Shown here piece after piece: positions 1 through 8,777 of a stretch of DNA of 39,073 bases (its first letter is position 1; each line of letters starts with the position of its first letter). The notes beneath the pieces are model-generated. The model searched no databases. It saw only the letters and a list, made by a program, of their open reading frames with translations, and had not been told where the DNA came from. The stretch comes from an uncultured Prevotella sp. (GTDB lineage: Bacteria; Bacteroidota; Bacteroidia; Bacteroidales; Bacteroidaceae): NCBI RefSeq assembly GCF_937863835.1, contig NZ_CALMHT010000002.1, positions 1-39,073 on the forward strand, read 5' to 3'. Both the position numbers and the translations under genes were made by a program.

Positions 1-27
1 CCCGAAATACTTTAGTTGTCCTTCCTA

Positions 28-35
28 CAAATATA
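28..35 (-). promoter_or_regulatory. Leftward -7 box (TATATTTG on minus strand)
   Basis: The plus strand reads CAAATATA, which is a perfect Bacteroidetes TAnnTTTG -7 element on the minus strand. It points off the left edge of the window, so the gene it serves is not visible. A matching -33 element was not clear. Confidence 0.3.
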
Positions 36-169
36 CAACCATCTACACATAGAGACTCCCGTCCTGTGTATGGTAAAGTATATCTTCATCTCTAATAGCA
101 CATCCTGTTTGCTATAGATTTAACCTGTGATTATTTTCGGTTATGGTTCGAGTTGATCTTAATTATTTG

Positions 170-201
170 CAAAGTTAGAACTAAAAATTTAAATAAACAA
201 G
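170..201 (-). promoter_or_regulatory. Leftward promoter (TAACTTTG, CTTG)
   Basis: Minus-strand -7 box TAACTTTG (170-177) with a CTTG -33-like element (198-201) exactly 20 bp upstream. This matches the primary sigma consensus of Bacteroidetes. The transcript would run left through 1-165, where no substantial ORF is visible (only a 25-codon one). It may be the leader of a gene beyond the left edge or a non-coding RNA. Confidence 0.45.
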
Positions 202-313
202 CATTTTCTCAAAAAAAATTAAATAAAATATGCGCAAACGATTAATTTAACGTTCATTAAAAGAAAAAATGAGCACTGAAATTGACGGCTGATCTAAAAA
301 ATATTCATATTTA

Positions 314-345
314 TTTGGATGGTATTTGATGATTTATTATCTTTG
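314..345 (+). promoter_or_regulatory. Promoter of the small lipoprotein gene
   Basis: TTTG (-33, 314-317) and TATCTTTG (-7, 338-345) are separated by 20 bp, a full match to the Bacteroidetes consensus. Transcription should begin near 350. The TTG at 326 and ATG at 329 therefore lie inside the promoter and are unlikely start codons. Confidence 0.6.
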
Positions 346-349
346 CGGT

Positions 350-628
350 GTGAAAAGATTTATACATATTTCGATTGCTGTATTGGCAGCCGTCATGGTC
401 AGTTCGTGTGGTAGTCAGAAATCTCTGACGAGGACAGGCGGACTGGAAGGTGGCGGTATGGGCTTTTCGAGCGCAGGAATGAACATGGGTATGATGAACG
501 GTGATAACATGATGGGTGATAACAGTCAGAATGAAGATCTTACAGCCGTCAGCGATACGTTGTTCCGAATGATGGATACCGGCGTAACGCCAAATGGCGG
601 AACGGCAGCCGTTCCGGAACCCAAATAG
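350..628 (+). CDS. Small Met/Gly-rich lipoprotein, unknown function
   Basis: A 92-residue protein if it starts at GTG 350. This start is preferred because the two upstream in-frame starts lie within the -7 region. The N-terminus is a clear lipoprotein signal: basic VKRF, a hydrophobic stretch, then VSSC as lipobox, so the mature protein should be lipid-anchored in the cell envelope. The mature part is low complexity, with a Gly-rich stretch (GGLEGGGMGF) followed by a Met/Asn-rich stretch (about 480-530), then an acidic region and a Pro-rich end. No domain is recognised. With a transcription start near 350 the mRNA would be leaderless or nearly so. Methionine-rich stretches can bind Cu(I), but that is only a suggestion here. 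It is transcribed separately from the ABC-F gene, which has its own promoter. Confidence 0.6.
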   Translation: MKRFIHISIAVLAAVMVSSCGSQKSLTRTGGLEGGGMGFSSAGMNMGMMNGDNMMGDNSQNEDLTAVSDTLFRMMDTGVTPNGGTAAVPEPK

Positions 629-646
629 TGAAATTGTTGTATATTT

Positions 647-678
647 CTTGTATAACCCACAATTATTTCTTATCTTTG
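647..678 (+). promoter_or_regulatory. Promoter of the ABC-F/M13 unit
   Basis: CTTG (647-650) and TATCTTTG (671-678) lie 20 bp apart, upstream of the ATG at 704. The predicted 5' leader is about 20 nt and has no Shine-Dalgarno sequence. Confidence 0.6.
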
Positions 679-703
679 CATCTCGAAATTCAGTAAAGGT
701 AAA

Positions 704-2668
704 ATGATATCAATAGAAGGTCTTAAAGTAGAGTTTGGAGTGAAACCGCTTTTCAGTGATGTGAGTTATGTAGTAAACGATCATGACCGCATAGCGCTGG
801 TGGGTAAAAACGGAGCGGGGAAATCGACCATGCTCAAGATAATCAGTGGTTTGCAGAAGCCTACTGCCGGTGTGGTGGCTATCCCGCAGGATACGACAAT
901 CGGTTATCTGCCACAGGTGATGATTCTACAGGATGATACTACCGTAAGGGAGGAGGCACGCAAGGCTTTCGATGATAACACCCGACTGAAAGAACGTCTT
1001 GACAAGATGAATCAGGAGTTGGCTGAACGTACTGATTATGAGAGTGAAAGCTATCTGGACCTCGTGCAGAAGTTTACCACCGAGCACGAGCGTTATATGA
1101 TGATGGGCGCGGAGAATTACGAGGCGGAGATAGAGCGCACGCTCACCGGTCTCGGTTTCGAGCGGACAGATATGGACAGACCCACAAGCGAGTTTAGCGG
1201 CGGATGGCGTATGCGTATTGAACTGGCGAAGATTTTGCTCCGTAAACCGGATGTGCTGTTACTTGACGAACCTACCAACCACCTTGATATCGAGAGTATA
1301 CAATGGCTTGAACAGTTTCTTGCCAATAACGCCAAGGCTGTGCTTCTCGTCAGTCACGACCGTGCTTTTATTAATAATGTGAGCAACCGCACCCTTGAAA
1401 TATCGTGCGGCAAGGTGGTCGACTATAAGGTAAAATATGACGAATATGTGACATTGAGGGCAGAGCGCCGTGAACAGCAGTTGCGTGCTTATGAGAACCA
1501 GCAGAAGGAAATAGCCGACATGAAGGATTTCATAGAGCGTTTTCGTTACAAACCTACGAAGGCGGTACAGGTGCAGAGCCGTATCAAGCAGTTGGCCAAA
1601 ATCGTGCCGATAGAGATAGACGATATAGACACATCGTCGATGCATCTGAAATTTCCGCCATGTCTGCGCAGCGGCGACTATCCCGTGATATGCGACGAGG
1701 TGCGCAAAGACTACGGTGCACATACGATTTTCGACCATGTGAACCTGACTATCAAGAGAGGTGAGAAAGTGGCTTTCGTCGGAAAGAACGGCGAAGGAAA
1801 ATCCACCCTTGTGAAATGTATCATGAGTCAGATACCATATACTGGTAAACTGAAAGTAGGACATAACATCCAGATAGGATATTTCGCTCAGAACCAGGCA
1901 CAACTGCTTGATGAGAATCTGACCGTTTTCGAAACGATAGATAATGTGGCAAAGGGTGAAATAAGACTGAAAATAAAGGACATCCTGGGCGCCTTTATGT
2001 TTGGAGGCGAAGCTTCCGACAAGAGAGTAAAAGTGCTGAGTGGCGGAGAGCGCAGTAGACTGGCGATGATAAAGTTGCTGCTGGAACCGGTGAACCTGTT
2101 GATACTCGATGAACCGACCAACCATCTTGATATGCCGTCGAAAGATGTGCTGAAAGAAGCTATCAAAGCCTTTGACGGAACGGCCATTGTGGTAAGTCAC
2201 GACCGTGAGTTTCTGGACGGACTGGTAAGTAAAGTGTATGAGTTCGGCGGCGGCAGGGTGAAAGAACATCTTGGCGGTATCTACGAGTTCTTGAGAGACA
2301 AGAATATGCAGTCGCTTAATCAGTTGAACGCCCCTCAGATGACGCAGACATCCACAATGGAAAAGCCCGCTCAGAAGTCGGCTGAAAGTCAACCGGCGCA
2401 GCAGGCTGCTGTCAAAGAACTGAGTTACGAAGAGCGTAAGGCGAGAAACAAGCAACAGAGCAAGTTGCAGAAATTCATTCAGGAATCGGAGGCAAAGATA
2501 GAGAAGATGGAATCGAGACTCAAAGAACTCGACACAATCCTGTATCAACCCGAGAACGCAAGTAATATGACGCTAATCAACGAATACACGGAGATAAAAC
2601 AGAAACTTGATGACGAAACCGCAAGGTGGGAAGAGAATGTGGAAAAGATGGAAAAATTACAGAACTAA
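704..2668 (+). CDS. ABC-F family ATP-binding protein (Uup/EttA-like)
   Basis: 654-residue cytosolic protein with two ABC ATPase domains and no membrane segments, the hallmark of ABC-F proteins that act on the ribosome. Domain 1 has Walker A GKNGAGKST (34-42), signature FSGGW and Walker B DVLLLDEPTNHLD. Domain 2 has GKNGEGKST, signature LSGGERSR and NLLILDEPTNHLD. An arm-like linker separates them. After domain 2 comes a Gln/Pro/Ser-rich spacer and a charged coiled coil (about 575-654), as in Uup-type members. All catalytic motifs are intact. The family includes translation factors and antibiotic-protection proteins; core-type location and the Uup-like C-terminus favour a housekeeping role. 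The M13 peptidase gene follows 16 nt after the stop and is probably co-transcribed. Confidence 0.92.
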   Translation: MISIEGLKVEFGVKPLFSDVSYVVNDHDRIALVGKNGAGKSTMLKIISGLQKPTAGVVAIPQDTTIGYLPQVMILQDDTTVREEARKAFDDNTRLKERLDKMNQELAERTDYESESYLDLVQKFTTEHERYMMMGAENYEAEIERTLTGLGFERTDMDRPTSEFSGGWRMRIELAKILLRKPDVLLLDEPTNHLDIESIQWLEQFLANNAKAVLLVSHDRAFINNVSNRTLEISCGKVVDYKVKYDEYVTLRAERREQQLRAYENQQKEIADMKDFIERFRYKPTKAVQVQSRIKQLAKIVPIEIDDIDTSSMHLKFPPCLRSGDYPVICDEVRKDYGAHTIFDHVNLTIKRGEKVAFVGKNGEGKSTLVKCIMSQIPYTGKLKVGHNIQIGYFAQNQAQLLDENLTVFETIDNVAKGEIRLKIKDILGAFMFGGEASDKRVKVLSGGERSRLAMIKLLLEPVNLLILDEPTNHLDMPSKDVLKEAIKAFDGTAIVVSHDREFLDGLVSKVYEFGGGRVKEHLGGIYEFLRDKNMQSLNQLNAPQMTQTSTMEKPAQKSAESQPAQQAAVKELSYEERKARNKQQSKLQKFIQESEAKIEKMESRLKELDTILYQPENASNMTLINEYTEIKQKLDDETARWEENVEKMEKLQN

Positions 2669-2684
2669 AAACAAATAAGAGATT

Positions 2685-4724
2685 ATGAGAATGAGATTAT
2701 TACCAGTAATGGCCTTTGCCACTGTATCAATGGCATGCGGCGCACAGACTGCACTGAAATCAGGTATTCCATTGTCAGATTTGGATACAAGTGTAAAACC
2801 GGGGATAGACTTTTATCAATATGCCTGTGGCGGATGGATGAAGAAAAATCCACTGCCTGCAGCTTATGCCAGATTCGGCAGTTTCGACCTGTTGCAGGAG
2901 AATAACAACAAACGAATCAACGGTATCCTCACCGAACTGCAAAAGGGGAAATATGCCAAAGGTACTATCGAACAGAAGTTGGGCGATTTTTACAAACTGG
3001 CGATGGACTCGGTACGTCGCAACAAAGATGATGTGAAACCGCTGATGCCTGTCATCAAAGAGATAGAGAATGCCAAGACCATAGACCAGTTGAAAGCTAT
3101 CCAGTATAAATATGAACCATACGGAGGTATCGGTGAAGTTATGAATTCCGGATATGAAGCAGATGCGAAAAATGCCAAAATGAACATCCTGAATATCTAT
3201 CAGGGTGGCATAGCTCTGGGCGAGAAGGAATACTACCTGGACAATGACTCCGCCACAACCGCAATCCGTGAGGCATACAAGAAACATATCGTAAGAATGT
3301 TCTGCCTTTTCGGTTTCTCGGATAAGGCTGCCACGCAGAAGATGCTGGACGTGATGAAGATAGAGACAGCTCTTGCTAAGGTGATGAAGTCGGAGACAGA
3401 ACTTCGTGATCCTATCGCCAACTATAACAAGATGACTTATGCAGAATTCAGCAGTAAATATCCGCATTTCGACTTGGGCAACCTGATGGGTGCACTGAAG
3501 ATCAAGGCTGCAGACTATCAGACGATGGTAGTGGGACAGCCGGATTTCATGGCAGGAGCCGATAAGATTATCGCAGCCTTCACACCAGCCGAGAAGAAAG
3601 CCTATATGGAGTGGAACCTCATAGATGGTGCTGCTGATAATCTGAGCGACAAGGTGGCAGCAGCCAACTTCGACTTTTACGGCAAGACGATGAAAGGGCG
3701 TAAAGAGGATTATCCTAGATGGAAGAAAGCCACCAATATGGTACAAACTATGATGGGAGAGGCATTGGGACGCATCTATGTTCAAAAGTATTTCCCCGCA
3801 TCTTCGAAAGCACGTATGGAACAGTTGGTAAAGAACCTTCAGACATCCCTCGGCGAGCGCATCAAGGCACAGTCATGGATGAGCGATACCACCAAGGCGG
3901 CAGCCCTCGAAAAACTCGCTACTTTCTACGTAAAGATTGGATATCCCAACAAGTGGAAAGACCTGAGCCGACTCAATATCGATCCTGCCAAATCTTTCTA
4001 CGATAACGTAAAGGAATGTAGAAGATTCCTGATAGACTGGGAATTGACTCACCGGGTGGGCAAACCGGTTGACAGAGACCGTTGGGGTATGACACCGCAG
4101 ACTGTGAACGCATACTACAATCCGACAACCAATGAGATCTGTTTCCCTGCCGGAATACTGCAACCGCCGTTCTTCGACCCGACAGCCGACGATGCGTTCA
4201 ACTATGGAGGTATCGGTGTAGTGATAGGCCATGAGATGACACACGGATTTGACGATCAGGGTCGCCACTTCGACAAAGACGGTAATATGACAGACTGGTG
4301 GACAGCATCGGATGCAAAGAATTTCGACGAGCGCACAGGTGCTTATGCTGATTACTTCTCTTCAATAAAAGTATTGCCCGACCTGAATGCCAACGGTAAG
4401 TTTACGTTGGGTGAGAACCTAGCCGACCACGGTGGTCTGCAGGTATCGTTCAATGCATACAAGAATGCAACCAAAGACCAGCAGTTGAAAGATATTGACG
4501 GTTTTACACCCGACCAGCGTTTCTTCCTGGCTTTTGCAGGCGTATGGGCCAATAATATCACAGAAAAAGAAATTCGCAGTCGTGTGAAGAGTGATCCTCA
4601 TTCACTGGGCGAATGGCGCGTCAACGGTTCATTGCCACACATAGATGCATGGTATGAAGCATTCGGCGTGAAAGAAGGCGATAAAATGTTTATCCCGAAA
4701 GAAAAACGCCTGTCGTTGTGGTAA
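2685..4724 (+). CDS. M13 family zinc metallopeptidase (neprilysin/PepO-like)
   Basis: 679-residue secreted endopeptidase. The N-terminus has a signal peptide (MRMRLLPVMAFATVSMACGA), and the cysteine could be a non-canonical lipobox or lie just before a type I cleavage site. The M13 N-terminal domain begins with the family pattern DFYQYACGGWMK near residue 45. The catalytic domain carries HEMTH (H516, E517, H520) and ENLAD (E577, D581), giving all the zinc ligands and the catalytic Glu. The C-terminus ends in a basic/aromatic tail (KEKRLSLW), as M13 enzymes usually do. Length is normal for the family. It lies 16 nt behind the ABC-F gene with no promoter of its own seen, and is followed by a strong terminator. 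Likely role: cleavage of peptides in the periplasm or at the surface. Confidence 0.93.
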   Translation: MRMRLLPVMAFATVSMACGAQTALKSGIPLSDLDTSVKPGIDFYQYACGGWMKKNPLPAAYARFGSFDLLQENNNKRINGILTELQKGKYAKGTIEQKLGDFYKLAMDSVRRNKDDVKPLMPVIKEIENAKTIDQLKAIQYKYEPYGGIGEVMNSGYEADAKNAKMNILNIYQGGIALGEKEYYLDNDSATTAIREAYKKHIVRMFCLFGFSDKAATQKMLDVMKIETALAKVMKSETELRDPIANYNKMTYAEFSSKYPHFDLGNLMGALKIKAADYQTMVVGQPDFMAGADKIIAAFTPAEKKAYMEWNLIDGAADNLSDKVAAANFDFYGKTMKGRKEDYPRWKKATNMVQTMMGEALGRIYVQKYFPASSKARMEQLVKNLQTSLGERIKAQSWMSDTTKAAALEKLATFYVKIGYPNKWKDLSRLNIDPAKSFYDNVKECRRFLIDWELTHRVGKPVDRDRWGMTPQTVNAYYNPTTNEICFPAGILQPPFFDPTADDAFNYGGIGVVIGHEMTHGFDDQGRHFDKDGNMTDWWTASDAKNFDERTGAYADYFSSIKVLPDLNANGKFTLGENLADHGGLQVSFNAYKNATKDQQLKDIDGFTPDQRFFLAFAGVWANNITEKEIRSRVKSDPHSLGEWRVNGSLPHIDAWYEAFGVKEGDKMFIPKEKRLSLW

Positions 4725-4777
4725 TATAAATCGTATAGAACCCTAAAATAGCTGCTTTCAGCTAATAATTTGTAAGA

Positions 4778-4820
4778 AAAACCACCGTAAATGTAATTTT
4801 ATGGTGGTTTTTTTTTGTTT
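4778..4820 (+). terminator. Rho-independent terminator after the M13 gene
   Basis: Inverted repeat AAACCACCGTAAA / TTTATGGTGGTTT (one G-T wobble, 6-nt loop) followed immediately by a long T tract. It separates the ABC-F/M13 unit from the zinc-ribbon/kinase cassette. Confidence 0.85.
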
Positions 4821-4835
4821 TTATAATATTTTTAA

Positions 4836-4843
4836 TATCTTTG
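4836..4843 (+). promoter_or_regulatory. -7 box of the zinc-ribbon/kinase cassette
   Basis: Perfect TATCTTTG, 33 bp before the ATG at 4877 and just after the preceding terminator. It is the only convincing promoter element found upstream of the run of genes from 4877 to 17243. Confidence 0.6.
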
Positions 4844-4876
4844 CTACATAAATTATAGAGATGGTTCGCCAATTAA

Positions 4877-5827
4877 ATGATTAGTACTATGCTTGATGAA
4901 ACAGATATAACGAAAGACAATCAAAATATTGGACGTGACAAAATGCGGGAGAAAGTTCTTTTGCAAGAGTCGGACGATAACTCTGCTGATACACAGCAGG
5001 CTGATGTAGCATACAAACATGCCGGAAGTGTAAAATGTCCCCAATGTGGGGCTGAAAACGACGCCGAAGCCATGTTTTGTGCATCATGCGGAGAACCGTT
5101 GCACAAAGCTACATGTCCCAATTGCGGGGCTGACATCGACCCGGATGCCGACTTCTGCGAGAAATGCCATCACTATATCAAAAAGGATATCTGTTCGTTC
5201 TGCGGGGCTCATCTCACAGGAGATGAGGCCTATTGTCCGGAATGCGGTTCACCAAGAGGAGGTATCGTATGTCCTGTGTGTCATACACTTAATGAGTTTG
5301 CGTTTTGCAAACAGTGCGGTCAACCGTTGACGGAGGATGCAAAGACCAGAATCGCCGAGTTGCAGACAAACCCTGAATACATCGAACTGATTAAGTATGC
5401 CAGTCAGTACGATGAACTGGACAACAATCTGCCTTTCGACAGTGAGAGAGACCAGCAATTGGATGAGATCAGCAACGAATTCCGTAAACATGTATTGGCA
5501 TTACTCGCCAAAAGTGACGGCGTGGAAGATCCTGTAATCATGGAGCCGAAGAAAAAGCGTCTGTCAAAAGAAGAAATACAAAAACAGAAAGATTTCCTCA
5601 CTTTACAATTGACATCCCTGTTTGAAAAGATCAAGGTGCCACCCATGAAAACATCCGTAAGTGCCCGCAATTATGCCATGGCATGTAAACCAGCCGGATT
5701 AAGGCTTGGATGGATATGTAACTATAAACATGCCGTCCACTCCAGTCCTTGCGGATGCGCCAAACCGCAGATGGGAGGAAAATGGATCATATTAGGGAGC
5801 AATCAAAACACAAAAGACGATAAATAA
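4877..5827 (+). CDS. Protein with four zinc ribbons and a Cys/His C-terminal motif
   Basis: 316 residues, no signal peptide or membrane segment. After a charged N-terminus come four CxxC...CxxC zinc ribbons: C54/C57-C68/C71, C80/C83-C94/C97, C106/C109-C120/C123 and C132/C135-C144/C147. A mainly helical, charged middle (about 150-255) leads to a dense C-terminal motif (about 265-308) with conserved-looking Cys, His, Gly and Trp (GWICNYKHAVHSSPCGC, then MGGKW). I do not recognise the C-terminal module. ATG 4877 is taken as start; ATG 4889 is an in-frame alternative. Its stop overlaps the kinase start (TAATG), implying translational coupling. A scaffold or adaptor role for the neighbouring kinase and AAA+ protein is an inference from context and from the shared zinc ribbons. 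Confidence 0.8.
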   Translation: MISTMLDETDITKDNQNIGRDKMREKVLLQESDDNSADTQQADVAYKHAGSVKCPQCGAENDAEAMFCASCGEPLHKATCPNCGADIDPDADFCEKCHHYIKKDICSFCGAHLTGDEAYCPECGSPRGGIVCPVCHTLNEFAFCKQCGQPLTEDAKTRIAELQTNPEYIELIKYASQYDELDNNLPFDSERDQQLDEISNEFRKHVLALLAKSDGVEDPVIMEPKKKRLSKEEIQKQKDFLTLQLTSLFEKIKVPPMKTSVSARNYAMACKPAGLRLGWICNYKHAVHSSPCGCAKPQMGGKWIILGSNQNTKDDK

Positions 5828-8775
5828 TGACTGATCAGACCATAATCGCAAACAATCCAGGAAATGAGTCTACTGTCCTAGTAGGTGGAAATTCCGAAGA
5901 TATTACTATCAAGGCTGGACAGTATCAACGGACTGATGTGAGCAGTGATGATATGGTGATAAAAGGTAAAACTTACCATAATATCAAATGCTTGTCAAAT
6001 TCATCCGGTGAGGCACAGGTGTATCTTGTTACTTATGGAAAGAAAGAATATGTGCTGAAATTGTATTATCCTAACTGTAAACTTGATAAGAATGTATCGA
6101 AGGTCATATATAATATGGACTTCGAAATGATTATAAATATAGTGGATTACGGTTTTACTTATGTAGATGGTAACCGGAGAGACTATGAACTGATGGAGTA
6201 CCTGAAAGGTGGTACGCTGTCGGAATATAAACTGGACCACGATGTTAGACAGTTTAAACGTATCGCCCTGCAATGTGCTGCAGCCTTGCATTACTGCCAT
6301 ACGAGAAGGGTGATACATAAGGATATCAAACCGTCCAATTTCTTCTTCCGAGATGAACAGCATCAGCAGGTCGTACTTGGCGATTTCGGTATTTCCTCAT
6401 ATTATGATATAGAGAGTGAAGGGATAATCCGTACCACCCAGGCGCGTACTCCTACGTATGCAGCCCCCGAGATGTATACGAACGTTATCGACGGTGAGGT
6501 GGAAATAACACCTGCGGTGGATTTCTATTCTTTGGGTATGACACTGTTCGCCTTATGGTTGGGAAAGGAAACACGCGTCAGTGACGAACGAAAGATGATG
6601 CAGCAGAAAAGTGAAGGACGTCTGCCGCGTATCAACGAATTGCCTGAACGGGTGAGAACGCTCGTGCAGGGACTGACTACGGTAAACCCCTCTACCAGAT
6701 GGGGATACGATGAGGTGGAAAGATGGTTTAACGGTGAAGATGTGGAAGTGGATGTGTCGTCACCATTCCTGAAATACAAAAATTTCGTTGTGGATCCCGA
6801 TCGTAATCTGGTGGCATCCAATCCCAAAGAACTGGCTCAATTGCTATACGAAAACCAAAAGCTGGCTATCACATATCTATATAACCATAAAGTATCACAA
6901 TGGCTTGAGAGTTGCGGGAACGACAAAATAGCACTGAACATAGATAATATCGTGAACGACCTTTATCCTAACGATGAACAGGCCGGAATGATGGCTTGTG
7001 TATTTGCTATGGACAGTACATTCCCATATCATGACATTAATGGTGAGATATGTGCCGACAAGCAGAGTGTATGTGTGTCTATGCTTAATAACATCGAGAA
7101 ATATTCGATAGCTTTGAGGAATGAGAACGATCCCTTGTTCTTATATCTTGAAATCCGTTCAGACTGTGATGTGAACAGAATGCGTTCGTACTTTAAAAAG
7201 AAGAGTATAGACGGACGAATCACCATTATCAGAATGATTTATGAATATAACCCGGATATGCCGTTCCTTTCAAAGTATCCTTCGTCGAATATTAAAGAAA
7301 TAACACATGCATTCGGTTATTGCGATTGCAGCGATGATGACTGGATGAGTCTTTGTGACGGTCGATTGTTGTCGTGGATGTTCTCTCATACGGACAAGAT
7401 GGCATGTGAAGCGATGAGAATTATGACCGAGAATGCAACGTATTCGCGATCGTTCGCATACAAGGTGCTGTATAATCTGGACAGGGATGCGGCTTTTGAT
7501 CTGAAAGAGGCCAATTCCATAGATGCCGTAGGTGAACTGATGAATCTCCGTCTGCAGGAATGTCAGAATCTGAACAGCAAAGAGTTTGCAGAGAGAATGT
7601 TCGACTATATTAATGCAGACGGCAGACTGGCTTATTATGCCCAGATGCACGGATGGTATGATTATGTAGTGGAAGGCAAAAAATGTTTTGATCTGGAATC
7701 TGAAGAGAACCGTAACAGAATGGGGGCTTATGATATTCAGACAGCCTCATACCGGTTCTGCAGAATGATGGGCGTGATACCGAAATACAAATTGGACGAA
7801 CTGACGATTCTGAACGATGGGCGTACTGTATCCAAAAACTATATGAGTATGATACGTCATGAGATACGAAGTGGCAATTTCTGTCAGTGGATGTCCATTT
7901 TCTACCATGAAGACCCGTTTGCTGAATTTACAGAGGAGTACAGTTATGAACGGTCGTTGGAGAGTTGGATTATGCAACTTGGCGAATTTGATATGTCGCA
8001 GAAGTATTACAAACGTTTCGTAGCCGCCAAGAAAGAGACAGACAGACAGACAGAAGAAGCGCGCCGTTTATGGTTGCACGCATCTAATAAGGAAGTGATA
8101 TGGAGCTATTTGTTTTATGGCTTATGTATCGTATGGATGATATTGCTCGTCTTTATTGGAATAACACCGGCAGGACGTAGTTATCTGATGTGGCATACGG
8201 TATTTAGTATCGGTGTGCCATTAGGTTTGAGCACAGCTCTCATCTGTGCAGTCCATTCCTATTTCAGAGGTTTCGGTTTTACGGTGAGTGCGGCATTGTC
8301 GGTTCTCGGATTTGTGTCGGCAGCCATACCTATCATGATATTGAGAGAAGTCTATAAAGGATTGCCTGCCTTGTTTACAATGACAGTGGTGCTGTTAACC
8401 GTAGGTTATGCATATATATGTTACAAAACCAATTACCGTCATCATTCAGAGGAAGACAGACAAGCCGTAAACAGAATTCTGGATGACGATATCAAATCTA
8501 CACTGCTTGAACCGTTGTATTTTACTTTCAAGACCAACTCGTACAAATACAAAGGTAGCAAGTTTGGGATGATACAGGATGTCAATGATCATATACGCAG
8601 TATGGCGGGTGAATCGGTCATCCATTATGTCTGTTGGTGCTTGTTGATAGCCGTGTTCATTATCGACTTTATCATATACAGTCCTACATTTATGAATACC
8701 CCTAATCCGAAATTGCCTACATGGCGTGTTGACTATCAAGAAGTGAAAGAAAAGATAAAGCATGATATAGAATAA
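5827..8775 (+). CDS. Membrane-anchored Ser/Thr protein kinase
   Basis: 982 residues. An intact Hanks-type kinase domain spans about 46-302: ATP lysine K78, catalytic loop HKDIKPSN (164-171, Lys in place of the usual Arg of HRD), DFG (186-188), a Thr-rich activation segment (T203, T204, T208, T210) and the APE motif (213-215). A long region (about 303-755) follows without a recognised domain, helical in appearance. Five predicted membrane helices come next: about 759-779, 790-812, 816-838, 847-866 and 931-952. The kinase should face the cytosol. The first 35 residues are Thr/Asn-rich. The start overlaps the zinc-ribbon stop by one base and the AAA+ gene begins 2 nt after its stop, so the three genes are very likely one translation-coupled set. 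Kinase assignment is firm; targets are unknown, with the FHA and AAA+ proteins the obvious candidates. Confidence 0.92.
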   Translation: MTDQTIIANNPGNESTVLVGGNSEDITIKAGQYQRTDVSSDDMVIKGKTYHNIKCLSNSSGEAQVYLVTYGKKEYVLKLYYPNCKLDKNVSKVIYNMDFEMIINIVDYGFTYVDGNRRDYELMEYLKGGTLSEYKLDHDVRQFKRIALQCAAALHYCHTRRVIHKDIKPSNFFFRDEQHQQVVLGDFGISSYYDIESEGIIRTTQARTPTYAAPEMYTNVIDGEVEITPAVDFYSLGMTLFALWLGKETRVSDERKMMQQKSEGRLPRINELPERVRTLVQGLTTVNPSTRWGYDEVERWFNGEDVEVDVSSPFLKYKNFVVDPDRNLVASNPKELAQLLYENQKLAITYLYNHKVSQWLESCGNDKIALNIDNIVNDLYPNDEQAGMMACVFAMDSTFPYHDINGEICADKQSVCVSMLNNIEKYSIALRNENDPLFLYLEIRSDCDVNRMRSYFKKKSIDGRITIIRMIYEYNPDMPFLSKYPSSNIKEITHAFGYCDCSDDDWMSLCDGRLLSWMFSHTDKMACEAMRIMTENATYSRSFAYKVLYNLDRDAAFDLKEANSIDAVGELMNLRLQECQNLNSKEFAERMFDYINADGRLAYYAQMHGWYDYVVEGKKCFDLESEENRNRMGAYDIQTASYRFCRMMGVIPKYKLDELTILNDGRTVSKNYMSMIRHEIRSGNFCQWMSIFYHEDPFAEFTEEYSYERSLESWIMQLGEFDMSQKYYKRFVAAKKETDRQTEEARRLWLHASNKEVIWSYLFYGLCIVWMILLVFIGITPAGRSYLMWHTVFSIGVPLGLSTALICAVHSYFRGFGFTVSAALSVLGFVSAAIPIMILREVYKGLPALFTMTVVLLTVGYAYICYKTNYRHHSEEDRQAVNRILDDDIKSTLLEPLYFTFKTNSYKYKGSKFGMIQDVNDHIRSMAGESVIHYVCWCLLIAVFIIDFIIYSPTFMNTPNPKLPTWRVDYQEVKEKIKHDIE

Positions 8776-8777
8776 GC

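Larger units (their letters stand above)
1..325. other. Intergenic region without a recognisable gene
   Basis: AT-rich, especially 180-270. No ORF of convincing length or composition is seen on either strand. It contains the two leftward promoter-like boxes and, at its right end, the -33 element of the promoter for the small lipoprotein gene. Confidence 0.6.

Noticed and set aside
1259..2548. 429-codon open frame on the minus strand opposite the ABC-F gene
   Set aside because: It lies wholly inside the ABC-F gene, whose motifs are all intact. Its translation is rich in Leu, Phe, His and Gln without any recognisable motif.
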